A DNA stretch of 62,576 nt from positions 1 through 62,576 of the forward strand of contig JAAOZP010000020.1 in the NCBI GenBank assembly GCA_011605725.1. Direction: 5' to 3'. Shown here one piece after another: positions 16,946 to 25,410 of this stretch. How positions within the stretch are numbered: position 1 is the stretch's first letter; the number at the start of each line of letters is the position of its first letter. The position numbers and the translations under genes are program-made. A model generated the notes under the pieces. That model ran no database searches. It was given only the letters and a program-made list of their open reading frames with translations, and had not been told where the DNA came from. Origin of the DNA: Nitrososphaerota archaeon. Its GTDB lineage: Archaea > Thermoproteota > EX4484-205 > JAAOZP01.

Positions 16946-18163
16946 ATGGAGGCTGCGAAGGAAAGCACTGAAATACTGAATAAGGTATTCAACAACATGT
17001 TTTTGAAGAGCAACATTTTCCGCAATAGAGATGCTTTAAGACACGATTATATTCCTGATCATCTTCCCCATCGCGAAAACGAGATTAAGTATATTGGTGA
17101 GGTCGTAGCTCCTCTTCTTCTTCATAATAAGGCCTCTAATCTGTTTGTTTACGGTAAACCCGGGACAGGGAAAACAGCTGTTGTAAGATTTGTGTTTAAT
17201 GCTCTTTCTAAAAAAGCTACCGAGTTGAGAGCAAATATAAAATGTGTCATGGTTAATTCAAGGATAGAGGGTTCAGAATACAGGATCCTTGCGTCAATAT
17301 CGCGGCAAATAGGGCTTTCTATACCTTTCACAGGGTTGGCTACTGCTGAGGTTTTCAGAAGGATTATTAACTATATAAAAGCCAACAACCTTTATCTTCT
17401 TATTGCCTTGGATGAGGTTGACGTAATCGTTAAAAAAGAAGGAGAAAACTTGCTCTACGAACTTTCGAGGATTAATGAATACTTTTCTTCTCACCGGGTT
17501 TCTTTCATAGGAATTTCAAATGAAATAATGTTCAAGCAGATTCTCGATCCGAGAATATTGAGTGCTTTAAGCGAAGAGGAGCTTGTTTTCAAACCGTATA
17601 CTTCAGACGAGCTTTTCGATATTCTTTCTGAGAGGGCTAAGGAAGCATTTTTTGATGCTGTTTGTGACCCATTGGTAATAAAATATATTGCAGCGCTTTC
17701 TGCTTCTGAGCATGGGGATGCAAGAAGAGCGCTTGACCTACTTCGAGTGGCGGCTGAGACAGCGGAGAGAGCGGGTAAATCAGCTATAACGACAGAGTGT
17801 GTGCAGGAAGCCATTAGGAAGATAGAGAGGGATCAGGTTAACGAAGTTATAAAAACACTTCCGATTCAGAGCAAGATTCTCTTAGTTTCTATTTTAAGAA
17901 ATCTCAGAGATCAGGGTGCTCAGCATACCAGTGGAGAAATATATGCTGAGTACAGGAACCTTGTTGCAAATATTGGTTTAGAACCGTTGACTGACAGGAG
18001 GCTTTCTTCTTTGCTTAACGAGCTGGAATCAGCGGGAATAATCTCCTCAAAACTCGTTAACATGGGTAGGTATGGAAGAACTAAAAAGTATAGCCTTTCA
18101 GTCCCTCAAAGCCATGTTTTAGAAGCATTGAGGGAAGACACCCTTCTAAACGGTCTTTTATAG
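16946..18163 (+). CDS. cdc6: Orc1/Cdc6 replication initiator
   Basis: A 405-aa AAA+ ATPase that binds origin recognition boxes and loads MCM. Walker A is GKPGTGKT at residues 70-77, Walker B LLIALDEVD at about 150, with a sensor-1 region FIGISNE and the Arg-containing HGDARRALDLLR sensor-2 helix. The C-terminal winged helix (from about 310) ends in a wing GRYGRTKKYSL and binds DNA. Start is ATG 16946, 17 nt after an AGAAAG stretch. Position next to ORB-like repeats supports an origin-linked Orc1. Confidence 0.95.
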   Translation: MEAAKESTEILNKVFNNMFLKSNIFRNRDALRHDYIPDHLPHRENEIKYIGEVVAPLLLHNKASNLFVYGKPGTGKTAVVRFVFNALSKKATELRANIKCVMVNSRIEGSEYRILASISRQIGLSIPFTGLATAEVFRRIINYIKANNLYLLIALDEVDVIVKKEGENLLYELSRINEYFSSHRVSFIGISNEIMFKQILDPRILSALSEEELVFKPYTSDELFDILSERAKEAFFDAVCDPLVIKYIAALSASEHGDARRALDLLRVAAETAERAGKSAITTECVQEAIRKIERDQVNEVIKTLPIQSKILLVSILRNLRDQGAQHTSGEIYAEYRNLVANIGLEPLTDRRLSSLLNELESAGIISSKLVNMGRYGRTKKYSLSVPQSHVLEALREDTLLNGLL

Positions 18164-18271
18164 GGAAGAAAAGCCTATGCTTCCAGGGTTTCGTTTCGAT
18201 TCTGCGGAAAACATAAAAAGCAAGAGGGCACACACAGGGTTCAAGTCCCTTCCCAGCGCTCCAAGCGCGCG
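18164..18271. other. Spacer with a tRNA T-arm-like remnant
   Basis: No gene. Around 18231-18260 the sequence CAGGGTTCAAGTCCCTT has a 7-nt TTCAAGT loop closed by AGGG/CCCT, as in a tRNA T arm, followed by TCCCAGCG as a possible acceptor strand. The 5' part of a tRNA is not found. It may be the scar of an element that inserted into a tRNA, or chance. It stops right at a 10-bp palindrome (18264-18273). Confidence 0.3.
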
Positions 18272-18273
18272 CT
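18264..18273. repeat. Palindrome AGCGCGCGCT, copy 1
   Basis: Perfect 10-bp palindrome at the exact left boundary of the RadA-like fragment. Two more exact copies lie at 20609 and 20881. Confidence 0.6.
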
Positions 18274-18435
18274 CGGAACTGGGAAGACCCAGCTCCGCCA
18301 CACTTTATGCGTGACAGTCCAGCTTCCTAAGGACAGGGGCGGGTTGGAGGCGGGTGCTCTCTTCATAGATACTGAGGGAACGTTCAGGCCTGAGAGGATT
18401 GTGCAGATAGCCAAGAGCACCCTAGGACTTGGATC
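18272..18435 (+). pseudogene. radA: RadA recombinase fragment
   Basis: The frame starting within the palindrome reads [20 protein letters not shown] and continues [29 protein letters not shown]. This is the RadA/Rad51 Walker A region through the block before Walker B. Only about 55 codons are left. The Walker A residue after G is T (GTGKT) where RadA usually has FGSGKT, and the preceding strand is missing. The frame then runs into unrelated sequence and a stop near 18490. It is a broken copy; a full radA must be elsewhere. Confidence 0.8.
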
Positions 18436-18881
18436 TGCATGGAATGCCTCGAGATCGCCAGGAGGTACACTATTAGGCTCAGCGAGATAATCGAGGAGAA
18501 CTACAGTAACATTGTGATTGTCTTCAGCGGAGCTGGGGCTTCCATATTCATGTGCTCGACTTCGAGGTTAGGGGCTGGACTTATTATAATGAGCATGACC
18601 CTGTTAAGAGCCACGAGGTCGCAAGGTTCTGCTACACGCTCCACCTCTCTAGACAACTTGACACACGTTTCGACGAGCCACACTTCACCCTCTCAATGAG
18701 AGTGATCTCTATTCCATATTCTCTCAACGGCTCAACCATGCTTGTCTGCAAACCCATAGGGAGCAGGTTGGACCTCGAGAGGAAGAGCGTAACCCGTATT
18801 CTGGACGAGGCAAACCCCTCCCTAGAGATATGGCCCGTTAAAGTTACCCCTGAGCATGAATGCGATGAACATGAGCGCTAA
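18436..18881 (+). pseudogene. Broken ORF of unknown family
   Basis: Two overlapping frames appear to belong to one former protein. The first (from about 18442) reads [20 protein letters not shown] and NIVIVFSG. After a frame change near 18535 the second reads WGFHIHVLDFEVRGWTYYNE, HDPVKSHEVARFCYTLHLSR and on to a stop at 18881, with coding-like codon use throughout. I do not recognise the family. The shift makes it non-functional unless it is a sequencing error. Its junction with the RadA fragment looks like a chimera of two broken genes. Confidence 0.45.
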
Positions 18882-19073
18882 AAACAGGGCTGCCGGAGGA
18901 AGGGGTAACCCTGTGAAGGCGGTCCTAACTCTTAGCAAATGCTAATTTTAATCCTCCATGCCTCATGGAAAAAAAATAATTGGTTTTTTCTTTCCCCTAC
19001 ACATAACTTTGCGCTTCATATAAGTGTGAATAAATCTATTTCTTATTCAACAGTTAAAAAGTGCACATGAGGA
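18882..19073. other. Spacer downstream of the broken genes
   Basis: Holds the end of a short open frame (18865-18945, reading MNMSAKNRAAGGRGNPVKAV) with no known homology, then AT-rich sequence. No RNA gene or terminator stem is evident apart from T-runs that could end the leftward TPR gene on the other strand. Confidence 0.3.
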
Positions 19074-20480
19074 CTACAGTGCCAATAGAAGCTTGACTCC
19101 TTCAAGCCTCAGCAAATCTTCATCAACATCTCCTTTTTTCTTAATGGATTCTCTAAATTGCTTCATAATCCATGCCCCTACCTTATCATCCGCATTCTCT
19201 AGTTTTTCGGCAAGTTCGTCTAACTCTTTTAAGAGCTCATCAAAGCTTTTTTCGTTCCTTAAGTATTTTGCAATTGCTTCTACAGCAAGCGCAATGAATC
19301 GGCTGGTTACTCTCATCTTTTCAAGTCTTTCATAAGCATTTTGAATTAGTTCATGTACTTCATCAGATAATTTTCCTTTCTTAAAATCACTTAATCCAAA
19401 AGTCATCTTAATGTATGCTAAAGTTAACTCGTAGCATGCTTTCAAGTATTCATCAGGTCCTTTCTTAACAATTTCTATCGAATCTTCAACAAACTTTATG
19501 GCATCGTCATCACGTTTCAAAGCTAGACAACAAATAGCCATGCAATGTTTAGCAGAGGCCACACCATATTTATCTCCTATTTCTTCAGAAATTTTGATGC
19601 AATCCTCAAGACTAATTCCTTCTACTTCTTCATAAACTTTCTTAAAATCGTCTTTGTTTTTGGCAAGCATCATTTGAATTTTAGCTAAATGAGCTCTACC
19701 TGCAGCCGCATTTAGTCTATTCTCCGCCTTTAGAGCATATATAATACAATTCTTTACATATTCTCGGGCTCTTTTTAAGTCGTCCTCAGATTCTGCTATA
19801 TCAAGCGTTAGTACCCCAAGTCTATCCATAATTACAGATTTATCATTATAGTATCCTTTCTCACCCCATCTATTTATTATTTTATCCTTATGGTATTCTA
19901 ACAGCCTTTCTACTTCTTCTAGAACTCTTAACGCCTCTTTTAAATCTCTCTTACGACGAAGTAAATCTGACTTAACCGTCAGTATGGCAGAGTATGCACT
20001 ATACCACTTCAGCTCATCTTTAATCTTTCTTGAATCCTTACTTCCAACTTCTTTAAGAGCTTTCTCTAGAGACGAATCAGCTTCTTTAGTATTGTTTAAT
20101 GAATGTAGAGCATAGAAAGCCCATGCTATCATTGCAAATGCATAGTGATACCTTGCCGAGTCTTCATCTAACTTAAGCGCCTTTGGAAATGCTTCATTCA
20201 CTTTGTTATACAAAGTTCTAGCTTCCTCCTCTGGAATTAACAGTTCGTAAGCATATCTTAACGCATGTTCAGCCATAAACAGTGCTTCAATCCACGCTTC
20301 TAATTTTTCAGAATAGTATAGTGCCTTCTCCCCATATTCATATGCCATCAAAGGAATATGTTTATAATATCCATAATTTGCTAGCACATACGAGCTTGCA
20401 AATGCAACTTTCATTAACTTTTTGCTCTCTCCTTTAAGCGTTATGATTTCTTCCGCTTGGTAAAAAATTTCTTCATTCAC
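19074..20480 (-). CDS. TPR-type helical repeat protein, probably the C-terminal part of a broken larger protein
   Basis: A 468-aa all-helical protein with repeated helix pairs typical of tetratricopeptide arrays (for example YGEKALYYSEKLEAWIEALF and AKHCMAICCLALKRDDDAIK). Upstream of the nominal GTG start the same frame is open back to a TAG near 20567, coding KKILEILREIDKNLVVDGEK. One base further, another frame gives RALSHDMVKEVAYSQVENF, which resembles the end of the helical domain in STAND-type ATPases. So a frameshift near 20556 separates the two parts, and the homology stops at a palindrome (20609-20618). Likely the remnant of a signalling ATPase with TPR sensor. Confidence 0.7.
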   Translation of the reverse strand: MNEEIFYQAEEIITLKGESKKLMKVAFASSYVLANYGYYKHIPLMAYEYGEKALYYSEKLEAWIEALFMAEHALRYAYELLIPEEEARTLYNKVNEAFPKALKLDEDSARYHYAFAMIAWAFYALHSLNNTKEADSSLEKALKEVGSKDSRKIKDELKWYSAYSAILTVKSDLLRRKRDLKEALRVLEEVERLLEYHKDKIINRWGEKGYYNDKSVIMDRLGVLTLDIAESEDDLKRAREYVKNCIIYALKAENRLNAAAGRAHLAKIQMMLAKNKDDFKKVYEEVEGISLEDCIKISEEIGDKYGVASAKHCMAICCLALKRDDDAIKFVEDSIEIVKKGPDEYLKACYELTLAYIKMTFGLSDFKKGKLSDEVHELIQNAYERLEKMRVTSRFIALAVEAIAKYLRNEKSFDELLKELDELAEKLENADDKVGAWIMKQFRESIKKKGDVDEDLLRLEGVKLLLAL

Positions 20481-20608
20481 AAAAGCTTTTTCCCCGTCTA
20501 CTACGAGATTTTTGTCTATTTCTCTTAGAATTTCTAGGATTTTTTTCTCGAGCTTTCTTGAAGTTTTCTACTTGCGAATAAGCAACTTCTTTCACCATAT
20601 CGTGACTA

Positions 20609-20618
20609 AGCGCGCGCT
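20609..20618. repeat. Palindrome AGCGCGCGCT, copy 2
   Basis: Perfect 10-bp palindrome at the truncated 5' end of the TPR/STAND-like gene; on the minus strand it encodes the first visible residues R-A-L, just as copy 1 does for the RadA fragment. Confidence 0.6.
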
Positions 20619-20636
20619 ATCAAAATACTAAAGAGA

Positions 20637-20840
20637 ATGAGTGAATACTTCATAGAAAACAAAAAACCTGTCCATATAGTATGTAGCCTCTATGATGAAT
20701 TACCGTCATTTAGAATGACATTTATTGGAGACCAGAAATTACTCATAACGTCTTATGAGAAAGGAAAGCGAACAGGCCATGAAACCGTATTCTATGAAAT
20801 ATCTCCTCAAATGCAAACATTATTCGATGGCTTTACTTAG
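20637..20840 (+). CDS. Small hypothetical protein, possible fragment
   Basis: A 67-aa open frame from ATG 20637 with plausible composition (VHIVCSLYDELPSFRMTFIG, ITSYEKG). It reads like a beta-rich C-terminal end of a larger protein, as it begins 18 nt after palindrome copy 2. No family recognised. It could be a fragment brought in with the surrounding rearrangement. Confidence 0.4.
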   Translation: MSEYFIENKKPVHIVCSLYDELPSFRMTFIGDQKLLITSYEKGKRTGHETVFYEISPQMQTLFDGFT

Positions 20841-20880
20841 GAATATCAAAAGATCGAGGCTCGCTCAAGGCGTGTGTTGT

Positions 20881-20890
20881 AGCGCGCGCT
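20881..20890. repeat. Palindrome AGCGCGCGCT, copy 3
   Basis: Third exact copy, in non-coding sequence between the small ORF and the ankyrin fragment. Confidence 0.6.
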
Positions 20891-21064
20891 ATTGGAGATA
20901 AACCGATCTTCTTAGCAACAATATCTCTAGCTTTACCTTGCTCGTTGTGGCCATTTGACCCCAACGATACCCTTAGGTTCATTTGAACTTAAGGGGGTCT
21001 TGCCATGCGTTCTCCCCAGTTCTATCTGTCTCTGCCTTGCAAGCTCCCTCTCAATCCTCTAGAA

Positions 21065-21094
21065 GAGGACAGGTTAGTCGAGGACAGGTTAGTC
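21065..21094. repeat. Two tandem copies of a 15-bp unit
   Basis: GAGGACAGGTTAGTC is repeated twice head to tail, immediately followed by the inverted repeat at 21094. Consistent with slippage or a small recombination scar. Confidence 0.6.
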
Positions 21095-21129
21095 CATTTT
21101 TGCACCACTTCACTATGCTGCAAAAATGG
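21094..21129. repeat. 11-bp perfect inverted repeat with 14-nt loop
   Basis: CCATTTTTGCA at 21094-21104 is the exact reverse complement of TGCAAAAATGG at 21119-21129. The right arm overlaps the ATG of the ankyrin fragment, so a hairpin in mRNA would hide the start. Could also be the end of a lost mobile element. Confidence 0.6.
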
Positions 21130-21929
21130 TTCATACACATATCGTCGAGCTATTGATCAAAATGGGAGCTGACCCTAACATTAGGAATAAAGATGGAAAG
21201 ACACCGGCCGATGTCGCCCCGAAGGTGAGCCTGAATTTCCTCGAGAAATTAAGGGATTACCTGAATGAGAGGCTGAAGGACGAGGTGCTCTACTTTGGGT
21301 TTAAGCCGTTTAGAATAGTGAAATATCAAACAGGAGACCTAGAGGTACATACGGAAAGCATAACAGCAGTTAGGTCTGTAGAGTTTCGTGCCGATGGAAC
21401 GATAGCCGTGGAATCAGAACTGGTGGACAAGGGCGGGGACTACATAGGTGAACGCTTAGTTAAGAATTATCGTCGGAGGTTTAAGGAGGCTGAAGCCAAG
21501 GGTAAGGAGGAAGAGGATAAGGTTTGGAAAGCCCTTGATAAGAAGAAGAAAGAGATATATAGGGACTACATCAACAGGAAGAACTTAGAGAAGCATCTTA
21601 AGAAGAACTACAGGGAAGCCTTCATAAGACTATTATGGTTCGACGAGGTAGCTAAGAGAGTTTCGAAGGAATATGGGATTGATGTCAAAGTGGAAATTGA
21701 TGAGATCGATTATGATTCCGGATTAATATCGGAGTTCGATGGAAGCAATATGAGCGAGGAGGAGAAGCTCGAGGAGATTAAGAAGAGGGTTGAGGCCATT
21801 ACAGCTGCGTATAAGCTCGCGTACAGCGCTTATGGGACATATGGATGGATATCGGAGGAAAATCATAAGAAATACCTTGAGTTCAGAAAAGCCCTACTCG
21901 AGAAATTGAAGAGCGTGAAAAAGATTTAA
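21126..21929 (+). CDS. Ankyrin-repeat protein, N-terminally truncated
   Basis: A 267-aa protein that starts in the middle of an ankyrin repeat: HIVELLIKMGADPNIRNKDG, then KTPADVA. Complete ankyrin proteins would have several such 33-residue repeats upstream; here the sequence before the ATG is repeats and non-coding DNA. The remaining 220 residues are a highly charged, partly coiled-coil region (VWKALDKKKKEIYRDYINRK) of unknown function. Probably a fragment of a larger gene that lost its 5' part at the repeat cluster. Confidence 0.6.
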   Translation: MVHTHIVELLIKMGADPNIRNKDGKTPADVAPKVSLNFLEKLRDYLNERLKDEVLYFGFKPFRIVKYQTGDLEVHTESITAVRSVEFRADGTIAVESELVDKGGDYIGERLVKNYRRRFKEAEAKGKEEEDKVWKALDKKKKEIYRDYINRKNLEKHLKKNYREAFIRLLWFDEVAKRVSKEYGIDVKVEIDEIDYDSGLISEFDGSNMSEEEKLEEIKKRVEAITAAYKLAYSAYGTYGWISEENHKKYLEFRKALLEKLKSVKKI

Positions 21930-21936
21930 AGAGTAG

Positions 21937-22062
21937 ATGCCGCAAGGCCGGAAAGATGTTTCCAGGCAAGGGGATATGGCGCATTTGGCGAAGACGGGTT
22001 TCGAGAGCGCGTTACTCCTCAACGCAAGGCCCGTTACCATTAATGTAAGCCCAAAAGCATGA
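21937..22062 (+). CDS. Short ORF (41 codons), possible gene fragment
   Basis: Starts at ATG 21937, eight bases after the ankyrin gene stop. It reads MPQGRKDVSRQGDMAHLAKT and then GFESALLLNARPVTINVSPK, which looks like genuine protein sequence rather than a random frame, but no family is recognised. It may be the left-over N-terminus of a gene cut off near the tRNA. Confidence 0.3.
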   Translation: MPQGRKDVSRQGDMAHLAKTGFESALLLNARPVTINVSPKA

Positions 22063-22094
22063 CTGTAGATCTGAAAATAACTCGGCTGGAAAAA

Positions 22095-22213
22095 TGGCGA
22101 GGGCCGGATTTGAACCGACGACACCCCGGTATCGACATATTTCTATATTTATATTCTTCAGCCGGGCGCTCTTGGGAATGTTTTTATTCTCTCCCAGGCT
22201 GAGCTACCTCGCC
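22095..22213 (-). tRNA. tRNA-Phe(GAA) with two introns
   Basis: Minus strand: acceptor GGCGAGG pairs perfectly with CCTCGCC plus discriminator A; T arm GCCGG-type with TTCAAAT loop; anticodon stem CCCGG/CCGGG with loop CTGAAG (anticodon GAA). A ~25-nt AT-rich intron (22131-22155) sits at the canonical place just 3' of the anticodon. A second 20-nt insertion (22171-22190) splits the D arm; its 3' end CCCA can pair with TGGG in the 5' exon, as in a bulge-helix-bulge, and its removal gives a normal D arm. CCA is not encoded. Confidence 0.9.
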
Positions 22214-22238
22214 TTCTTCTATTCACGTCCAAGATCCT

Positions 22239-22250
22239 ATATTTTAATTT
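22239..22250 (-). promoter_or_regulatory. TATA box of tRNA-Phe
   Basis: On the minus strand AAATTAAAATAT lies 26-37 nt upstream of the tRNA 5' end, the standard archaeal box A position. Confidence 0.55.
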
Positions 22251-22615
22251 TGCTCTCCCGAGAGGTTAGAGATATTTTTATTTGTTCTTCTGGTTTTTAA
22301 GGCTTGTTCAACCGGTTTTTCAAATTTTAGAGCCTCCGTGTTTTTGCTCCTGAAAAAAAGGGTTAGGCTTCGATTTTTAATACTGTTCGTATTGCTGATG
22401 ATCCTGACTTCTGGAAAACGTTTAAAAATACTGGTACACTTGATGTTGGGGCTAAAATTTCCTGTTGTTTCGGGTGTTCTGTCTATTCAGCTCCGTGTTC
22501 TTAACAAGCCTCTATTCGTATTCAAGATAAATAGGTGCTCGTGCTGTTTTTAGTTAGGCGATTCCGGTAGGAAGACATAAATTGTGCCTGTATTCCCTTT
22601 TTGGAGGTTTAAGCA
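22251..22615. other. Intergenic region before alaS
   Basis: About 370 nt without a convincing gene. A 71-codon hydrophobic frame (22338-22553) has no start signal or family and is likely spurious. Near 22525 GATAAATAGG and near 22575 ACATAAATTG could be promoter elements for alaS; the second lies about 40 nt upstream of the start. A GGAGG at about 22604 precedes the alaS ATG. No T-box-like or riboswitch fold was recognised. Confidence 0.35.
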
Positions 22616-25357
22616 ATGAAGCATGATTTCAGCGAGGACGAGTATCGTCTGGAGTTCCTGATTAGAGGAGGGTTCACCAGAAGAAGATGCGTTAAATGCG
22701 GCAGGTTCTTCTGGACTCTCGACCCGTCTAGGGAAGACTGCGGAGAGTCTCCCTGCTCACCCTATACTTTCATTGGCAAGAGGGTGGGCAGGAGTATGGA
22801 TGATCTGAGCCAAGTTAGGGATGCTTTCCTGGGCTTTTTCAGGAAGAGAGGGCACGAGGTTGTTTCACCCTATCCTGTTGTATGTAGGTGGAGAGATGAT
22901 CTTTACCTTACTGACGCGAGCATAGTTGATTTCCAGCCTTATGTTACGGACGGCATTATTCCTCCCCCGGCTAATCCCTTGGTAATTTCCCAGCCATGTA
23001 TACGTCTGGTTGACATCGACCTGGTTGGAAAGACTCTCGGAAGGCATCTTACAATTTTCGAGATGGGTGGTCACCATGCTTTCAACAGTGGGGAAAAAGA
23101 GGTCTATTGGAAGGAGGATACTGTGAGATACGGCTTTGAATTCTTCACGGGGGAGATGGGGGTTAAGGGTGAGGATCTTTCTTTTGTCGAAAGCTCTTGG
23201 AGTGGAGGTGGGAATGCTGGGCCCTGCTTCGAAGTTATTTCACACGGCCTGGAGGTTGCGACCCTAGTCTTCATGAGGTATAAGGTTTATCCCGATGGTT
23301 CTCTGAGGGAGCTGCCTATTCGAACGGTTGACACAGGATACGGGATGGAGAGGATAAACTGGCTTTTAACCGGTGCTCCCACAGGCTTCCATGCTTTCTA
23401 CGGCAGGCTTCTTCAAGAGGCTTCTAAGCTGGTAGACATTGAGGTCCCCTCTGAGCTTCTAAGGGAGTATGGAGTCAGGGTTTCCCTCTCTGAGAGCAAG
23501 TTCCTCAGCCCGGTGGAAAGGATTAGGCTTGTCAGGGATCTCGAGCTCCCCGACTCTTTTTCAACTAAGCTTGAGACTATGGAGAATGTTTTCAAGGCTC
23601 TGGATCATGTTAAGAGCCTAGTGTTCATTCTTTCAGAAGGCGTTGTGCCTTCTAACACTGGAGTGGGCTATCTGGCTAGGCTGCTCGTCAGAAAGACGGC
23701 TAGGGTCTTGGATAGGCTTAATGTTAACTCTCTCCTGCTCGACATGGTTTCATGGGAGGTTGACTACTGGAGCAGGGATTTTCCGGTTCTTAAAGAGCTT
23801 AAAGACAGTATCCTGAGGCTCGTCGAAATAGAGCTTAAGAAATATAGGAGGAGTGTTGAAGAGGGTGTTAAGCATGTCGAATCTCTCGTTAAAGAATCAG
23901 GGTCAATAAGTGTTGAGAAGCTTATTGAGCTCTATGATTCTCACGGTGTTACGCCTGAGCAGGTCGCAGATGTTTTCTCAAAGAAAGGCGTTGAAATAAG
24001 GATTCCGGAGGATTTTTACAGCATGATAGCATCTAGGCATAAACAGCCTAAGAGCCTTGGGGAAAGGGAAGGGGTCACGCTAGACCTCGACGAAAAGACT
24101 TTCCCTGAAACCTTGAAATTCTATTACAAGAATCCTGATTTACTGGAACTCGAGGCCCGGGTTCTTGGGGTTTTCGAAGACAAGGTTATTCTCGACCAAA
24201 CGGTCTTCTATCCTGAGGGCGGTGGCCAGCCTGCTGACAACGGTAGGCTCATATTTAGCGGGAAAGAGGCTCTGGTGAAAGATGTTAAGAACTTGAATAA
24301 CCGTATAATACATTTCATCGAAGGCCCTGCTCCTGATGCAGGCAGTATTGTTAAAATGGTTGTTGACGCTGAAAGGCGTCTCCAGCTTAGAAGAGCCCAC
24401 ACTGCGACGCACATCGTAAACGCTGCTGCCAGAATGGTGCTGGGTAACCATGTTTGGCAAGCAGGCGCCCAGAAAGATACTGTTGAATCCAGACTTGACA
24501 TAACTCACCCTCTCCCACTTACAAGTGAAGAGGTTGAGAAGATAGAGCGTAAGGCCAATGAAATAGTCTTGTCAAACATTGATGTTAAAATACAGGTTCT
24601 GCCTAGAACTATCGCAGAGAAGGAGTATGGTTTCAGAATATACCAGGGTGGTGCTGTCCCTGGTAAAGAACTCAGGATCGTCAAGATAGATGGTTTTGAT
24701 GCTGAAGCATGCGGTGGGCTTCACGTTAATAAGACGGGTGACATTGGGCTGGTGAAGATAGTTAGAGTCGAGAGGATTCAGGACGGCGTTGAAAGAATAG
24801 TTTTTCGAGTAGGTTTCTCCTCCCTAGATTACGTTAGGTCGCTTGAAAACAAAATATCTAGCTTAGAGAATATTCTGGGCGTTCCAAAGGACAAGATAGT
24901 TCAGGAGGCTGAAAGAGTCAGGAGTGAGTTGAAAAACCTAAGTAAGAAGCTTGAAAGAGTGTTGGAGAACCAGTTTGACATGCTGGCAGACAGGCTGCTT
25001 CACAGGGCTATTGAAGAATCCGGTGTTAAAATCGTGCTCTACAGCTCTGAAGAGCTCGAGATAAACCATCTTATAAGCCTCGGCGAGAGAATCTCTGAGA
25101 AGGAACCGAGCTCCCTGACAGTCGTGATGTCCCTCGTTCCAACTGCCCAGTTCGCCGTGTTCGCCGGTGAAAAAGCCCTTGAGAAGGGTGTCGACTGCTC
25201 CATTTTGGCGCGCCGTATTCTCAGCGAAATCGGAGTTGGCGGAGGGGCTGGAGGCAGGAGGAACTTTGCGAAAGGAGGCCTAGCTACTAAGGTTGACACT
25301 AAAGTCTTCGAGTCAAAGGCTTTAAAAGCGATAATCAATGTCCTTCAAAGAGGTTAA
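22616..25357 (+). CDS. alaS: Alanyl-tRNA synthetase (archaeal type)
   Basis: A 913-aa AlaRS of the archaeal form, with an N-terminal extension carrying CVKCGRFFW and a later Cys (CGESPC) before the class II core (ARDAF-like QVRDAFLGFFRKRGHEVV). The editing domain is complete: HTATHIVNAA gives the HxxxH zinc site and CGGLHV the CxxxH site. The C-terminal C-Ala domain has the expected GGGAGGRRNFAKGG motif. Length is standard. ATG 22616 with GGAGG 8 nt upstream. It is followed by leuS after 53 nt, probably one transcript. Confidence 0.97.
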   Translation: MKHDFSEDEYRLEFLIRGGFTRRRCVKCGRFFWTLDPSREDCGESPCSPYTFIGKRVGRSMDDLSQVRDAFLGFFRKRGHEVVSPYPVVCRWRDDLYLTDASIVDFQPYVTDGIIPPPANPLVISQPCIRLVDIDLVGKTLGRHLTIFEMGGHHAFNSGEKEVYWKEDTVRYGFEFFTGEMGVKGEDLSFVESSWSGGGNAGPCFEVISHGLEVATLVFMRYKVYPDGSLRELPIRTVDTGYGMERINWLLTGAPTGFHAFYGRLLQEASKLVDIEVPSELLREYGVRVSLSESKFLSPVERIRLVRDLELPDSFSTKLETMENVFKALDHVKSLVFILSEGVVPSNTGVGYLARLLVRKTARVLDRLNVNSLLLDMVSWEVDYWSRDFPVLKELKDSILRLVEIELKKYRRSVEEGVKHVESLVKESGSISVEKLIELYDSHGVTPEQVADVFSKKGVEIRIPEDFYSMIASRHKQPKSLGEREGVTLDLDEKTFPETLKFYYKNPDLLELEARVLGVFEDKVILDQTVFYPEGGGQPADNGRLIFSGKEALVKDVKNLNNRIIHFIEGPAPDAGSIVKMVVDAERRLQLRRAHTATHIVNAAARMVLGNHVWQAGAQKDTVESRLDITHPLPLTSEEVEKIERKANEIVLSNIDVKIQVLPRTIAEKEYGFRIYQGGAVPGKELRIVKIDGFDAEACGGLHVNKTGDIGLVKIVRVERIQDGVERIVFRVGFSSLDYVRSLENKISSLENILGVPKDKIVQEAERVRSELKNLSKKLERVLENQFDMLADRLLHRAIEESGVKIVLYSSEELEINHLISLGERISEKEPSSLTVVMSLVPTAQFAVFAGEKALEKGVDCSILARRILSEIGVGGGAGGRRNFAKGGLATKVDTKVFESKALKAIINVLQRG

Positions 25358-25410
25358 AAGGTTTAACGTTAAACCTTTAAGTATCTTCCAGAGGCTTGTG
25401 AAGTAAAACA

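Noticed and set aside
18231..18260. Complete tRNA gene next to the RadA fragment
   Set aside because: Only a T-arm-like loop and possible acceptor strand; no D or anticodon arm upstream.
22338..22553. 71-codon ORF upstream of alaS
   Set aside because: Leu/Val-rich only because of a T-rich spacer; no start signal and no recognisable segment.
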